A stretch of 64,000 nt of DNA from contig CATZRD010000006.1 of NCBI GenBank assembly GCA_958423465.1, forward strand, positions 1-64,000. Reading direction: 5' to 3'. The position numbers were made by a program, and so were the translations under genes. A model generated the notes under the pieces. It saw only the letters and a program-made list of their open reading frames with translations. It made no database searches and was not told the origin of the DNA. Origin of the DNA: an uncultured Oscillospiraceae bacterium (GTDB taxonomy: Bacteria > Bacillota > Clostridia > Oscillospirales > Oscillospiraceae). Each line of letters starts with the position of its first letter. Within the stretch, counting starts at the first letter, position 1. Below are positions 1-7,992 of this stretch, in pieces.

Positions 1-3
1 CCG

Positions 4-23
4 CCGCCTTTTGAAAAAGGCGG
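4..23 (-). terminator. inverted repeat downstream of serC
   Basis: A 9-bp perfect inverted repeat (CCGCCTTTT / AAAAGGCGG, 2-nt loop) lies just past the serC stop on the minus strand. It may be a terminator, but no T-run can be seen before the window edge, so the call is tentative. Confidence 0.4.
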
Positions 24-58
24 GCGAAAACTTCAGCAGGCGGGTTTCCGGGAAAAGG

Positions 59-1147
59 TCAGGTGTTTTCGGCCTCGAATTTCTTCAGGAACTCCACCAG
101 TGCCTCCACGCCCTCCTTGGGCATGGCGTTGTAGATGCTGGCCCGCAGGCCGCCCACGGACTTGTGGCCCTTCAGGTTGTCGTAGCCCGCGGCCTTGGTG
201 GCGGCCACCACCCTGGCGTCCAGCTCGGCGCTCTCGGTGACGAAGGGGACGTTCATCAGGGAGCGGAACGCCTTGTCCACGGTGCCCTTGAACATCCGGG
301 AGCTGTCCAGGAAGTCGTAGAGGATCTGGGCCTTCTCCCGGTTCAGCTTCTCCATGGCCTCCAGCCCGCCGATGCTCTTGAGGTACTTGAACACCTTGCC
401 GCAGCAGTAGATGGCCCAGCAGTTGGGGGTGTTGTACATGCTGCCGTTGTCGGCGTGGGTCTTGTAGCTCATATAGATGGGGGTCCTGGGGTCCAGATCG
501 TCCCGGATCAGATCCTCCCGGATGATGGCCACCACCATGCCGGCGGGGCCCACGTTCTTCTGGACCCCGGCGTAGATCATGCCGTAGTCGGAGACATTGC
601 AGGGCTGAGAGAGAAACATGGAGCTCTGGTCGCTGACCAGAATGTGGCCCTTGGTGTTGGGCAGCGTGGGCCAGGTAACGCCGTGGATGGTCTCGTTCTC
701 ACAGATGTACACATAGTCCGCGTTTTCGGGGATGTCCAGATCGGAGCAGTCGGGGATATAGCTGTAGTTGCGGTCCTTGCTGGAGGCGACCACCCGGACG
801 TCGCCGAACTTCTTCGCCTCGGCGATGGCCTTCTTGGACCAGGCGCCAGTCTCCACATAGCAGGCCACGCCGTTTTTCATCAGGTTCATGGGGATCATGG
901 CAAACTGCAGGGTGGCGCCGCCCTGGATGAACAGCACCCTGTAGTTGTCGGGAATGCCCATCAGGTCCCGCAGGTCCTGCTCCGCCTCGTCCACGATCTG
1001 CTGAAACACCTTGGAGCGGTGGCTCATCTCCATCACGCACATGCCGCTGCCCCGGTAGTTCATCATCTCGTCCCGGATCTCCTCCAGTACCGGCTCCGGC
1101 ATGGTGGCGGGACCGGCGGAGAAATTATAGGTACGACCGTATTTCAT
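59..1147 (-). CDS. serC: phosphoserine aminotransferase SerC
   Basis: This 362-aa cytoplasmic PLP enzyme converts 3-phosphohydroxypyruvate and glutamate to 3-phosphoserine in serine synthesis; the family also acts on the 4-carbon analogue for vitamin B6. The N-terminal YNFSAGPATMP motif is diagnostic. The EMSHRSK segment (about residues 40-46), the QGGAT phosphate-binding turn (about 75-79) and the PLP lysine in GVQKNVGPAG (Lys197) are all present. Length is normal for the family. The ATG start follows TAGGAGG, about 8 nt upstream. No serA lies beside it. It is divergent from the CAT-like gene at 1410 and has its own sigma-A-type promoter. Confidence 0.97.
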   Translation of the reverse strand: MKYGRTYNFSAGPATMPEPVLEEIRDEMMNYRGSGMCVMEMSHRSKVFQQIVDEAEQDLRDLMGIPDNYRVLFIQGGATLQFAMIPMNLMKNGVACYVETGAWSKKAIAEAKKFGDVRVVASSKDRNYSYIPDCSDLDIPENADYVYICENETIHGVTWPTLPNTKGHILVSDQSSMFLSQPCNVSDYGMIYAGVQKNVGPAGMVVAIIREDLIRDDLDPRTPIYMSYKTHADNGSMYNTPNCWAIYCCGKVFKYLKSIGGLEAMEKLNREKAQILYDFLDSSRMFKGTVDKAFRSLMNVPFVTESAELDARVVAATKAAGYDNLKGHKSVGGLRASIYNAMPKEGVEALVEFLKKFEAENT

Positions 1148-1200
1148 AGTATGTTCCTCCTAACAATATGTGGGCTGCTGCCGCCCTGCTGTCTGATGTC

Positions 1201-1229
1201 AGTATAGTCTATCCCGTCCAAAGAATCAA
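1201..1229 (-). promoter_or_regulatory. sigma-A-type promoter of serC
   Basis: On the minus strand TTGATT (1224-1229) and TATACT (1201-1206) are separated by exactly 17 nt. Transcription would start near 1194, giving a leader of about 45 nt that ends in the TAGGAGG site of serC. Confidence 0.75.
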
Positions 1230-1314
1230 CAGGAAAAACAAAAATTTTTTAGGCTTTCAAACAAAAAATTTGCCCGCCAAAGAGAGACAAGCGGACGCCC
1301 TCCGGAAAAAACCA

Positions 1315-1343
1315 TTGAAAAACAGGGAGAAGGGGCGTATACT
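1315..1343 (+). promoter_or_regulatory. sigma-A-type promoter of the CAT-like/CPBP pair
   Basis: TTGAAA (1315-1320) and TATACT (1338-1343) are spaced by 17 nt on the plus strand, about 65 nt before the ATG at 1410. It is back-to-back with the serC promoter. Confidence 0.7.
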
Positions 1344-1409
1344 GATGTCAATTGAGGGCTTGTCTCCGGACTGGCCTGATCCCGAGACTTGAAAAGGAGG
1401 GCCGGAGCC

Positions 1410-2252
1410 ATGAGAGCAGATGGACGCAGGACCAAGGGCCTGACCGCCATTGAGCAGGCGATTCCCCATATCATGCCCAAGCGGGTGGACGCCCAGAACT
1501 ATGTGACGGAATATGTGGACGAGGAGATCATCAAGGACTATATCCGCACTGTGCGGAGGGAGAAGGGCGTGCGCCTGACCCGCATGGCGGTGATCATCGC
1601 CGCCTACTATATGGCGGCCCTCCAGCACCCCTATGTGAACCGCTTTGTGGTCCACAGCAAGATCTATGACCGCAACCACTTCTGCGTCAGCTTCGTGATG
1701 CTGAAGAAGCGGGCGGACGGCACGCCGGACGAGACGCCGGTGAAGGTGTTCATGGAGCCGGACGACGATATCTTTACCATCAACCAGCGCATCAACGAGA
1801 CCATTGAGAAAAACAGCGAGCCAAAGCATGAAAACAGCGCGGACAAGTTTGCCGCCTTTATGCTTTCCGTCCCGGTGCTGCCCTACCTGGTCATGGCCCT
1901 GGTTCGCCTGCTGGACCGGCTCGGGCTGCTGCCCAGGTCCATCGTGGATCTCAGTCCCTTCCATACCAGTATGTTCATCACCAATCTGGCCTCCATCAAC
2001 ACCACCCACATCTACCACCATGTCTACGAGTTCGGCACCACCAGCGTGTTCCTCAGCGTGGGCAAGTCCGTTCCCAACTATCTGACCGGGGAGCTGGACA
2101 AGAAGCTCATCCCCATCAGCGTGGTCATGGACGAGCGGATCTGCACCGGCCACGACTACGCCCTCTTCAATAAGACTCTCCAGCGATATCTCCGGGAGCC
2201 GTGGCTCCTGGAGCAGGACAACCGGGAGCCAGTGGGAGCCGCCAGCACATGA
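1410..2252 (+). CDS. 2-oxoacid dehydrogenase E2 / CAT-like acyltransferase-fold protein with a substituted catalytic motif
   Basis: A 280-aa protein resembling the catalytic domain of dihydrolipoamide acyltransferases and chloramphenicol acetyltransferase. It has no lipoyl or peripheral-subunit-binding domain. The family active site near the C-terminus is normally DHRxxDG; here the equivalent segment (from about residue 241) reads DERICTG, so the general-base His and the Asp are both replaced. A hydrophobic stretch (about residues 145-170) could touch the membrane. I chose ATG 1410 over an in-frame TTG at 1389 because AAAAGGAGG (1392-1400) sits correctly before it. Its stop overlaps the next gene's start (ATGA), implying coupled translation. 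Whether it is still an acyltransferase is unknown. Confidence 0.75.
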   Translation: MRADGRRTKGLTAIEQAIPHIMPKRVDAQNYVTEYVDEEIIKDYIRTVRREKGVRLTRMAVIIAAYYMAALQHPYVNRFVVHSKIYDRNHFCVSFVMLKKRADGTPDETPVKVFMEPDDDIFTINQRINETIEKNSEPKHENSADKFAAFMLSVPVLPYLVMALVRLLDRLGLLPRSIVDLSPFHTSMFITNLASINTTHIYHHVYEFGTTSVFLSVGKSVPNYLTGELDKKLIPISVVMDERICTGHDYALFNKTLQRYLREPWLLEQDNREPVGAAST

Positions 2253-2929
2253 CAGAAGGACTGTCCCTGCTGGCCGGTGCGCGATGGGTGCTGATCTGGC
2301 TGGGCTTCATGCTCCTCTACACGTTTCTGGATGTGGCGGTGTGGAGGAGGATCGCGCCCCGGGGAGAAAAGTATCTCCATTTGGCGGCTATGGTCCTGTG
2401 TATGGCCGCCTTTCTGGCCCTGCTGCGGGCGAAGGCCGGCTTTGTCCCGGATCTGTCCGCCGGGGTCACGCCGGGAGCGCTCCTTCTGGCGCTGGCCTGC
2501 GCATTGGCGCTGTACCTGCTGCTGGACCGGGGCTTGGACCCCTTTTTCGAGAGGCTTTTTCCCGGCAGCGAGAAGGGCTATCAGGAGACCCTCCGGACCC
2601 TCGGCGCCGCGCCGGTGATCAGCCTGATTCAGGTCTGCGTCTTGGCTCCGGTGATGGAGGAAGTCCTCATGCGGGGCTTTCTGCTGGAGGGGCTGTCTGT
2701 CCGCTATGGAGGGGGGACCGCTCTGGCCGTCTCCGCCGTCCTCTTTGCCCTGCTCCACTTCAATATGGTGCAGACCCTGTCGGCGCTGGTCTGCGGCGTC
2801 GTACTGGGCCTGCTCTATCTGAGGACCGGCGCTCTGCTCTGCTGCGTCGTTACCCACATGGGCTACAACCTGATCTCCTACTGCACCGCCATCCTGCCGC
2901 TGGTCAAGGGGAAGGGCGCCACAGGGTAA
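2249..2929 (+). CDS. CPBP-family intramembrane glutamic protease (CAAX protease-like)
   Basis: A 226-aa integral membrane protein with about six hydrophobic segments. The conserved motifs of the CPBP/Abi family are present in order: EExxxR (Glu137, Glu138, Arg142), a His at 170 in LLHFN, and HxxxN (His203, Asn207). Known members cleave prenylated or other membrane substrates; in bacteria many have unknown targets, including bacteriocin self-immunity. The ATG overlaps the stop of the preceding CAT-like gene by 4 nt, so the two products are probably made together. A longer in-frame opening upstream lies inside the preceding gene and was rejected. Confidence 0.88.
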   Translation: MTEGLSLLAGARWVLIWLGFMLLYTFLDVAVWRRIAPRGEKYLHLAAMVLCMAAFLALLRAKAGFVPDLSAGVTPGALLLALACALALYLLLDRGLDPFFERLFPGSEKGYQETLRTLGAAPVISLIQVCVLAPVMEEVLMRGFLLEGLSVRYGGGTALAVSAVLFALLHFNMVQTLSALVCGVVLGLLYLRTGALLCCVVTHMGYNLISYCTAILPLVKGKGATG

Positions 2930-2948
2930 GCCAAATAAGTTTACATAA

Positions 2949-2980
2949 CAAACCGCCGCTACGAACGTAGCGGCGGTTTG
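2949..2980. terminator. bidirectional terminator between the CPBP gene and the M56 gene
   Basis: A 15-bp perfect inverted repeat around AAACCGCCGCTACG lies between convergent genes. The stop codon of the minus-strand M56 gene (2959-2961) falls inside the hairpin, so the last residues of that protein are encoded by the terminator arm. Confidence 0.75.
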
Positions 2981-4992
2981 CTGATCAGGATCTGTTCCAG
3001 CCGGTCCAGGACCTCCTGGGCGGGGAGGCTCTCGTCCCGCCCCTCACGGCAGGCCAGCTCAGCGCCCAGGAACATGACGATCTCTTCCCGCTGGGCCTCG
3101 GTCAGGTCCTCCAGCACCACCCCGGCGAACCGCAGGGGATCCTGCTCGTAGAGCTCCCAGACGGTGGAGGAGAAGCTCTCGGAGACGGCCCCGTCCAGTC
3201 CCTCGGTGGCGGAGAGGATGTACCGGTAGCTGTCCTCCAGCAGGGCCTCCTCCTGCTCCGCGGCGCAGCGGTTCATGGCCTCGCTCACAGCCATACACAG
3301 CTGGGAGGCGGCGAACTCGTCCCCGGCCGCCGCCGCCCGGAGGGCGGCCCAGTCCATGTTTTCCATCAGGGGCAGCCACTCCACCGTCGGATCGCCGTTT
3401 TGTACGTGGGCCAGGATGGCCCGGGCGTTCCGGCCCACCGCCGGGTCCACGTCGTCCCAGGGGCCGAAGCTGGTGAACACATAGTGTTTCCCATCCCAGG
3501 CCATAAACCAGTCGTGGCGCTTCTGGTACAGCACGGTGGTCAGGTCCTCGTCCAGCACCTCCGTCCGGGCATAGATGTGGCAGTCGTAGCCGTACCGGGC
3601 GGCCTCCTCGTTGTCCATGAGAAAAGCCGTTACCGTCTCCTCGCCGGCGTAGAGGCTGCTGCCCCGGCCGGCCTCCTTCACATAGAGATGGCCGCCCTTC
3701 TCCTGAAAACGCTGATAGCCGGTGAGCAGATGCTCCGTCAAGTCCGGGGAGAAAAGGGTCCGCAGATAGCTCCGCAGCGCCTCCAGACTGTCGAAGCCGT
3801 CCACCCGGCTATAGCCGTCCATCCCGCCCCCGGCGGTGGGGATGGTCCCCAGCTCGAACCAGTCCCAGGCTTCCCGGGCCTTGCCGTACAGCTCCAGGGC
3901 TTTGTCGCTGTCCAGGGCCGCGGCCCCGTCGGAGGCCCCATCGGAGGCAGAGGGCGCTGCCGCGATGTCGTTCGTGACCGGCGGAGGGTTGTCCACGGGC
4001 GCGTCTTTCCGGGCCCCGCCGAAAGTGACCAGCGCCACCGCGGCCACCGCCAGAGTCAGCGCCGCCAGGGCCAGCCACCGGTTCCGGGGCTTTTGGGCGA
4101 TGCGCCTGACACGCTCCGTCATGGTCCGCTTCCCGGCGGTCATGGTAGTGGAGGCGCGCAGAAGATCGGCGGGGGAGGTATGGGGGATGACCATGGACAC
4201 CAGGGTCTGGCCGTAGTCCAGCCGGCGGGCCTCCCCCAGCCGGGCAATGGCCCCGGCGTCGCAGGCCAGCTCGCAGTCCCGGCGGCTGAGGACCGCCGCC
4301 CACCATACCAGGGGGTCGAACCAGTAGACGGTGAGGCACAGGCCCCGCAGCAGCGCCCACAGGTGGTCCAGGTGGCGGAGATGGGTCTGCTCGTGGACCA
4401 GAATGTGCGCCAGCCGCTCCGGCGGCAGCGCCGCCTTATTCAAATAGATGGCGGGCCGGAAAAGCCCGAAGAGGCAGGGGGAGGCCAGCTCCTCCGCCTC
4501 ATAGACCGCCGTGGAGCAGGGAAGGGGCAGCTTCTCCGCCGTCAGCCGCCTGCGCCCCCGGCGGAGTCGGACATAGAAGGCGGCGTTGGAGAGAAAGAGC
4601 GCCGCGGCGGTGACGGCCATTCCGGCGAACCACACCGTCCGCAGCCGGTCCCTGGCGGTCCCGGCGGGGGCGGACTGGGGAACGCTTTCCGGGACATGGG
4701 CGGAAACGGCGGGATCCGTCTGAGGCGGCAGGGTCTCCGGGGCGGCGGGGACCGGGGCCGCGCCTGGCGTTTCCCGGGGCGGCAGGGCCTCCGCGATGGC
4801 GGACTGCGCCGCCTCCGCCGCCCCCATGACGCTCACCGGCGCGGGGAACAGGGAGCCGGGGATCAGCAGCCGCAGAGCCACCAGCAGCCACAGGGCGTAC
4901 TGGACCCTGGGGTCGATCCGGTTCCCCAGCAGCCGCCGCAGCAGGGCCACGGCCAGAATCAGCACCGAGGAGGTCAGAAGAATGTCCCTCAT
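2959..4992 (-). CDS. M56-family (BlaR1-like) membrane zinc peptidase / antirepressor sensor
   Basis: A 677-aa protein. N-terminal membrane helices lead to a zinc peptidase domain with HEQTH (His200, Glu201, His204) and the downstream zinc-ligand motif CELACD (Glu241), as in BlaR1/MecR1. A transmembrane helix near residues 315-335 separates this from a large C-terminal extracytoplasmic region of about 340 residues, which shows no penicillin-binding SxxK/KTG signature I can recognise. By family analogy it senses an envelope signal and cleaves the partner repressor. The ATG (4992) overlaps the blaI stop (ATGA). The frame stays open far upstream, but that part overlaps blaI and is not coding. Confidence 0.88.
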   Translation of the reverse strand: MRDILLTSSVLILAVALLRRLLGNRIDPRVQYALWLLVALRLLIPGSLFPAPVSVMGAAEAAQSAIAEALPPRETPGAAPVPAAPETLPPQTDPAVSAHVPESVPQSAPAGTARDRLRTVWFAGMAVTAAALFLSNAAFYVRLRRGRRRLTAEKLPLPCSTAVYEAEELASPCLFGLFRPAIYLNKAALPPERLAHILVHEQTHLRHLDHLWALLRGLCLTVYWFDPLVWWAAVLSRRDCELACDAGAIARLGEARRLDYGQTLVSMVIPHTSPADLLRASTTMTAGKRTMTERVRRIAQKPRNRWLALAALTLAVAAVALVTFGGARKDAPVDNPPPVTNDIAAAPSASDGASDGAAALDSDKALELYGKAREAWDWFELGTIPTAGGGMDGYSRVDGFDSLEALRSYLRTLFSPDLTEHLLTGYQRFQEKGGHLYVKEAGRGSSLYAGEETVTAFLMDNEEAARYGYDCHIYARTEVLDEDLTTVLYQKRHDWFMAWDGKHYVFTSFGPWDDVDPAVGRNARAILAHVQNGDPTVEWLPLMENMDWAALRAAAAGDEFAASQLCMAVSEAMNRCAAEQEEALLEDSYRYILSATEGLDGAVSESFSSTVWELYEQDPLRFAGVVLEDLTEAQREEIVMFLGAELACREGRDESLPAQEVLDRLEQILISKPPLRS

Positions 4993-5375
4993 GGCCGCTC
5001 CTCCTTTGCCTTTTCCAGGATGGCGGAGAGCTGGTCGATGTCCTCCCGGGTCAGCCCCCGGCTGTCGGCCAGGGTGTTCACCATCATTCCCACGCTGCCC
5101 CGGTACACCCGGCGCAGCAGGGACTCGGTCTCCCGGAGAGCGGCCTGGTCCCGGCTGACGGCGGGACGGTATTGCCGGGCCCGTCCGCCCTCGTTGTAAG
5201 TCACAGCTCCCTTGGCCTCCAGCCGGCCCACCATGGTGACGATGGTGGACTTGCTCCAGCCGGTATCCGGAGCCAGCTCCCGCACCAGCTCCATCAGGGT
5301 CCGGGGGCTGGCCTCCCAGAGCTTTTCCATGATTCGCCATTCTCCCGGCGACAGGTCCACAGAACGGTCTTTCAT
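4989..5375 (-). CDS. BlaI/MecI-family transcriptional repressor
   Basis: A 128-aa winged-helix repressor. Residues 8-70 match the BlaI DNA-binding domain (LSPGEWRIMEKLW, then WSKSTIVTMVGRLEAKG), followed by a helical dimerisation tail that the partner protease would cleave. The start is supported by GAGAGGAGA about 8 nt upstream. It is the first gene of a two-gene operon with the M56 sensor, and BlaI-type operators overlap its own promoter, so autorepression is expected. Regulated targets other than itself are not evident here. Confidence 0.93.
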   Translation of the reverse strand: MKDRSVDLSPGEWRIMEKLWEASPRTLMELVRELAPDTGWSKSTIVTMVGRLEAKGAVTYNEGGRARQYRPAVSRDQAALRETESLLRRVYRGSVGMMVNTLADSRGLTREDIDQLSAILEKAKEERP

Positions 5376-5418
5376 TGGCGTCTCCTCTCCCGCCGGCGTC
5401 CCGGCGCTGCATTTGGTT

Positions 5419-5462
5419 TACAACTGTAGACTTAGCATAGCACGAAATTTTACACTTGTCAA
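5419..5462 (-). promoter_or_regulatory. blaI promoter with two BlaI-type operator boxes
   Basis: On the minus strand TTGACA (5457-5462) and TATGCT (5434-5439) are spaced by 17 nt. TACAACTGTA (5419-5428), a perfect TACA-N2-TGTA dyad, covers the predicted start site, and a one-mismatch copy TACACTTGTC (5451-5460) overlaps the -35. The boxes lie 32 bp apart, about three helical turns. This is the layout of autoregulated bla/mec repressors. Confidence 0.75.
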
Positions 5463-5667
5463 CCAAAATTTGCGAGGAGGACGGATCTTGCCGCCGCCCC
5501 ATGAGGGAGAGACGCCATAATATTAATGTTTGTCATGCGCCGTCCGGAGGGCCATCCGCCGGGAAAGGGGAATTTCGGGCGATTTGACGGGAGAGACACG
5601 GCATCTTGTGTGAATTGAATATAAAGGACCGGCACAGGCTGTGAACAAATTGTGTACAGAATGACGG
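5463..5667. other. intergenic region between blaI and livJ promoters
   Basis: Together with flanking promoters this forms a gene-free stretch of about 420 bp (5376-5793). I found no ORF with a ribosome binding site and no recognisable riboswitch in this part. Confidence 0.5.
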
Positions 5668-5696
5668 TTGACTTATCGTGGATTAGGTTTTATCAT
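5668..5696 (+). promoter_or_regulatory. sigma-A-type promoter of the liv operon
   Basis: TTGACT (5668-5673) and TATCAT (5691-5696) with a 17-nt spacer. The ~90-nt leader holds two hairpins, CGAAG/CTTCG (5712-5723) and a GC-rich one (5735-5760), neither followed by a T-run. Confidence 0.75.
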
Positions 5697-5793
5697 AGTT
5701 ACACCGCCTGACGAAGGGCTTCGCCGGGCGGCTCCGGCAGGGGAGACAGGCTCCCCGCCGCCGGGAAAACCAAGAAAAGGAGTTTATTTGGAT

Positions 5794-6942
5794 ATGAAGA
5801 AGTTTCTTGCGATGCTGCTGGCTCTGGCCATGACCATGGCTCTGGCAGCCTGCGGCGGGGACGACGGCGCGCAGAGCGCCTCCGGCGACGCCTTCAAGCT
5901 GGGCGGCATCGGCCCCCTCACCGGCGACAACGCCATCTACGGCACCGCCGCCATGAACGGCGCCCAGATCGCCGTGGACGAGATCAACGCCAAGGGCGGC
6001 ATGCAGTTCACTCTGGAGGCCCAGGACGACGAGGGCGACGGCGAAAAGTCCATCAACGCCTACAACAAGTTGCTGGATAACGGGATGCAGGTCCTGGTGG
6101 GCACCGTCACCAGCGGCGCGTGCATCGCCGTTTCCGCCGTGGCCAACGAGGACCGGCTGCTGATGGTGACCCCCTCCGCCTCCTCCACCGACGTGCTGGC
6201 CGGCAAGGATAACGTGTTCCAGGTCTGCTTCACCGACCCCAACCAGGGCGTGGGCGCCGCCGACTACATCTCTGCGAATATGGCGGGGGCCAAGGTGGCC
6301 GTGATCTACCGCAACGACGATCCCTATTCCCAGGGCATCCGTGACACCTTCGTGGCCGAGGCCGGCAAGGTGGGGCTGGAGGTCGTCAGCGAGACCACCT
6401 TTACCAAGGACACCGCCACCGACTTCAACACCCAGCTCACCGCCGCCCAGTCCGCCGGCGCGGATGTGATATTCCTGCCCATCTACTACCAGCCCGCCTC
6501 CGTGATCCTCAGCCAGGCCAAGGCCATGGGCTACGCCCCCACCTTCTTCGGCGTGGACGGCATGGACGGCATCCTGACCATGAAGGGCTTTGACACCAGC
6601 CTGGCCGAGGGCGTCATGCTGCTGACCCCCTTCTCCGCGGACGCCGCCGACGAGCGCACCCAGAACTTTGTGAGCAAGTACAACGAGCTGTACGGAGAGA
6701 CCCCCAACCAGTTCGCCGCCGACGGCTATGACGCGGTGTATGTGGTCTACGAGGCCCTCCAGGCCGCGGGCTGCACACCTGACATGAGCTACGCCGACAT
6801 CTGCGAGGCGCTGATTCCGGTGATGCCCACCATCGCCGTGGACGGCCTTACCGGCCAGGGCATGACCTGGGACGCCAGCGGCCAGGTCTCCAAGGCCCCC
6901 ATGGCCGTGGTCATCAAGGACGGCGTGTACGTCACTCCCTGA
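5794..6942 (+). CDS. livJ: branched-chain amino acid ABC transporter substrate-binding lipoprotein
   Basis: A 382-aa periplasmic-binding-fold lipoprotein of the LivJ/Leu-Ile-Val type. Residues 1-19 form a lipoprotein signal with lipobox LAAC, so the mature protein is anchored on the outer membrane face through Cys. The segment KLGGIGPLTGDNAIYGTAA is typical of the family N-lobe. AAAAGGAG (5775-5782) lies 11 nt before this ATG; an in-frame TTG at 5788 is nearer and cannot be excluded. It is the first gene of livJHMGF and is separated from livH by two strong hairpins that probably raise binding-protein output over the permease. Confidence 0.95.
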   Translation: MKKFLAMLLALAMTMALAACGGDDGAQSASGDAFKLGGIGPLTGDNAIYGTAAMNGAQIAVDEINAKGGMQFTLEAQDDEGDGEKSINAYNKLLDNGMQVLVGTVTSGACIAVSAVANEDRLLMVTPSASSTDVLAGKDNVFQVCFTDPNQGVGAADYISANMAGAKVAVIYRNDDPYSQGIRDTFVAEAGKVGLEVVSETTFTKDTATDFNTQLTAAQSAGADVIFLPIYYQPASVILSQAKAMGYAPTFFGVDGMDGILTMKGFDTSLAEGVMLLTPFSADAADERTQNFVSKYNELYGETPNQFAADGYDAVYVVYEALQAAGCTPDMSYADICEALIPVMPTIAVDGLTGQGMTWDASGQVSKAPMAVVIKDGVYVTP

Positions 6943-6988
6943 CGGGAAGGACGGCCGGGCGCGCCCGGAACATAGATCAAACGGGTAC

Positions 6989-7086
6989 GGCTGCCGGGAG
7001 GTCTCCCGGCAGCCACCCGCTGTTTCTGCAGACACCGCCATGGCGAAAACAGAGGCGGCCCCGGGCCGCTCCTGTTTTTGCCATGG
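6989..7086 (+). terminator. two intercistronic hairpins between livJ and livH
   Basis: The first is a 12-bp perfect stem with a 2-nt loop (6989-7014). The second is a 49-nt near-perfect inverted repeat (7038-7086) with 24-nt arms and three mismatches; its core GCGGCCC/GGGCCGC is followed by CCTGTTTTT, as in an intrinsic terminator. Together they would let most transcripts stop after livJ. Confidence 0.65.
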
Positions 7087-7109
7087 ACAGGGAAGAGAGG
7101 AGCGACGAC

Positions 7110-7982
7110 TTGGAATTTCTCAATCATCTGATCAACGGCATCAGCCTGGGCAGCATCTACGCCATTATCGCCCTGGGCTATACCATGGTCTACGGCATCG
7201 CCAAGATGCTGAACTTCGCCCACGGCGACGTCATCATGGTGGGGGGCTACGTCTCCTTCTGCGTGATGTTCTATCTGGATCTGCCTGCCTGGCTGGCCGT
7301 GCTGGCGGCGGCGGCGGTGTGCACCGTTCTGGGCATCCTCATCGAGGGGCTGGCCTACCGGCCTCTGCGGGAGGCCACCTCACTGGCGGTGCTGATCACC
7401 GCCATCGGCGTCAGCTACCTGCTCCAGAACGCGGCTCTGCTGATCTGGGGCGCCTCCGGAAAGTCCTATACGCCGGTCATCAGCGGCCAGCTTCCTCTTT
7501 CCGGAGTCAATGTCAGCTATCTGACCCTGCTGACCATCGCGGCCTGCGTGGTCATCATGGTGGCGCTGACCCTGTTCACCGGCAAGACCAAAATGGGCAA
7601 GGCCATGCGGGCCTGCTCTGAGGACAAGGGCGCGGCCCAGCTTATGGGCATCAACGTCAACCGCACCATCTCCATGACCTTCGCCATCGGCTCCGCCCTG
7701 GCGGCGGTAGCCGGAGTGCTGCTGTGCTCCTTCTCGCCGGTGCTCATGCCCACCACCGGATCCATGCCCGGCATCAAGGCGTTCACCGCCGCCGTGTTCG
7801 GCGGCATCGGGTCCATCCCCGGGGCCTTTCTGGGAGGGATCCTCCTGGGGGTCATCGAGACCATGGCCAGGGCTTATATCTCCAGCCAGCTGGCCAACTC
7901 CATCGTGTTCGCCGTACTGATCGTGGTGCTGCTGGTGCGCCCCGCAGGGCTGCTGGGCCGGTATGTGCCGGAGAAAGTGTGA
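7110..7982 (+). CDS. livH: branched-chain amino acid ABC transporter permease LivH
   Basis: A 290-aa inner membrane permease with about eight hydrophobic helices and the LivH family pattern (GYTMVYGIAKMLNFAHGD near the N-terminus, AVFGGIGSIPGAFLGG in the C-terminal half). It pairs with LivM to form the pore. I place the start at TTG 7110, preceded by AGAGAGGAG (7094-7102); an in-frame ATG at 7083 lies inside the intercistronic hairpin and lacks a site. livM begins 10 nt after its stop. Confidence 0.93.
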   Translation: MEFLNHLINGISLGSIYAIIALGYTMVYGIAKMLNFAHGDVIMVGGYVSFCVMFYLDLPAWLAVLAAAAVCTVLGILIEGLAYRPLREATSLAVLITAIGVSYLLQNAALLIWGASGKSYTPVISGQLPLSGVNVSYLTLLTIAACVVIMVALTLFTGKTKMGKAMRACSEDKGAAQLMGINVNRTISMTFAIGSALAAVAGVLLCSFSPVLMPTTGSMPGIKAFTAAVFGGIGSIPGAFLGGILLGVIETMARAYISSQLANSIVFAVLIVVLLVRPAGLLGRYVPEKV

Positions 7983-7992
7983 GGTGGCCGGG

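Noticed and set aside
2959..5502. 847-aa version of the M56 protein starting upstream
   Set aside because: The first 170 residues would overlap blaI in another frame and look random; ATG 4992 overlapping the blaI stop is the sensible start.
5683..7041. 452-aa minus-strand ORF opposite livJ
   Set aside because: Gly/Val/His-rich shadow frame; livJ on the plus strand is unambiguous.
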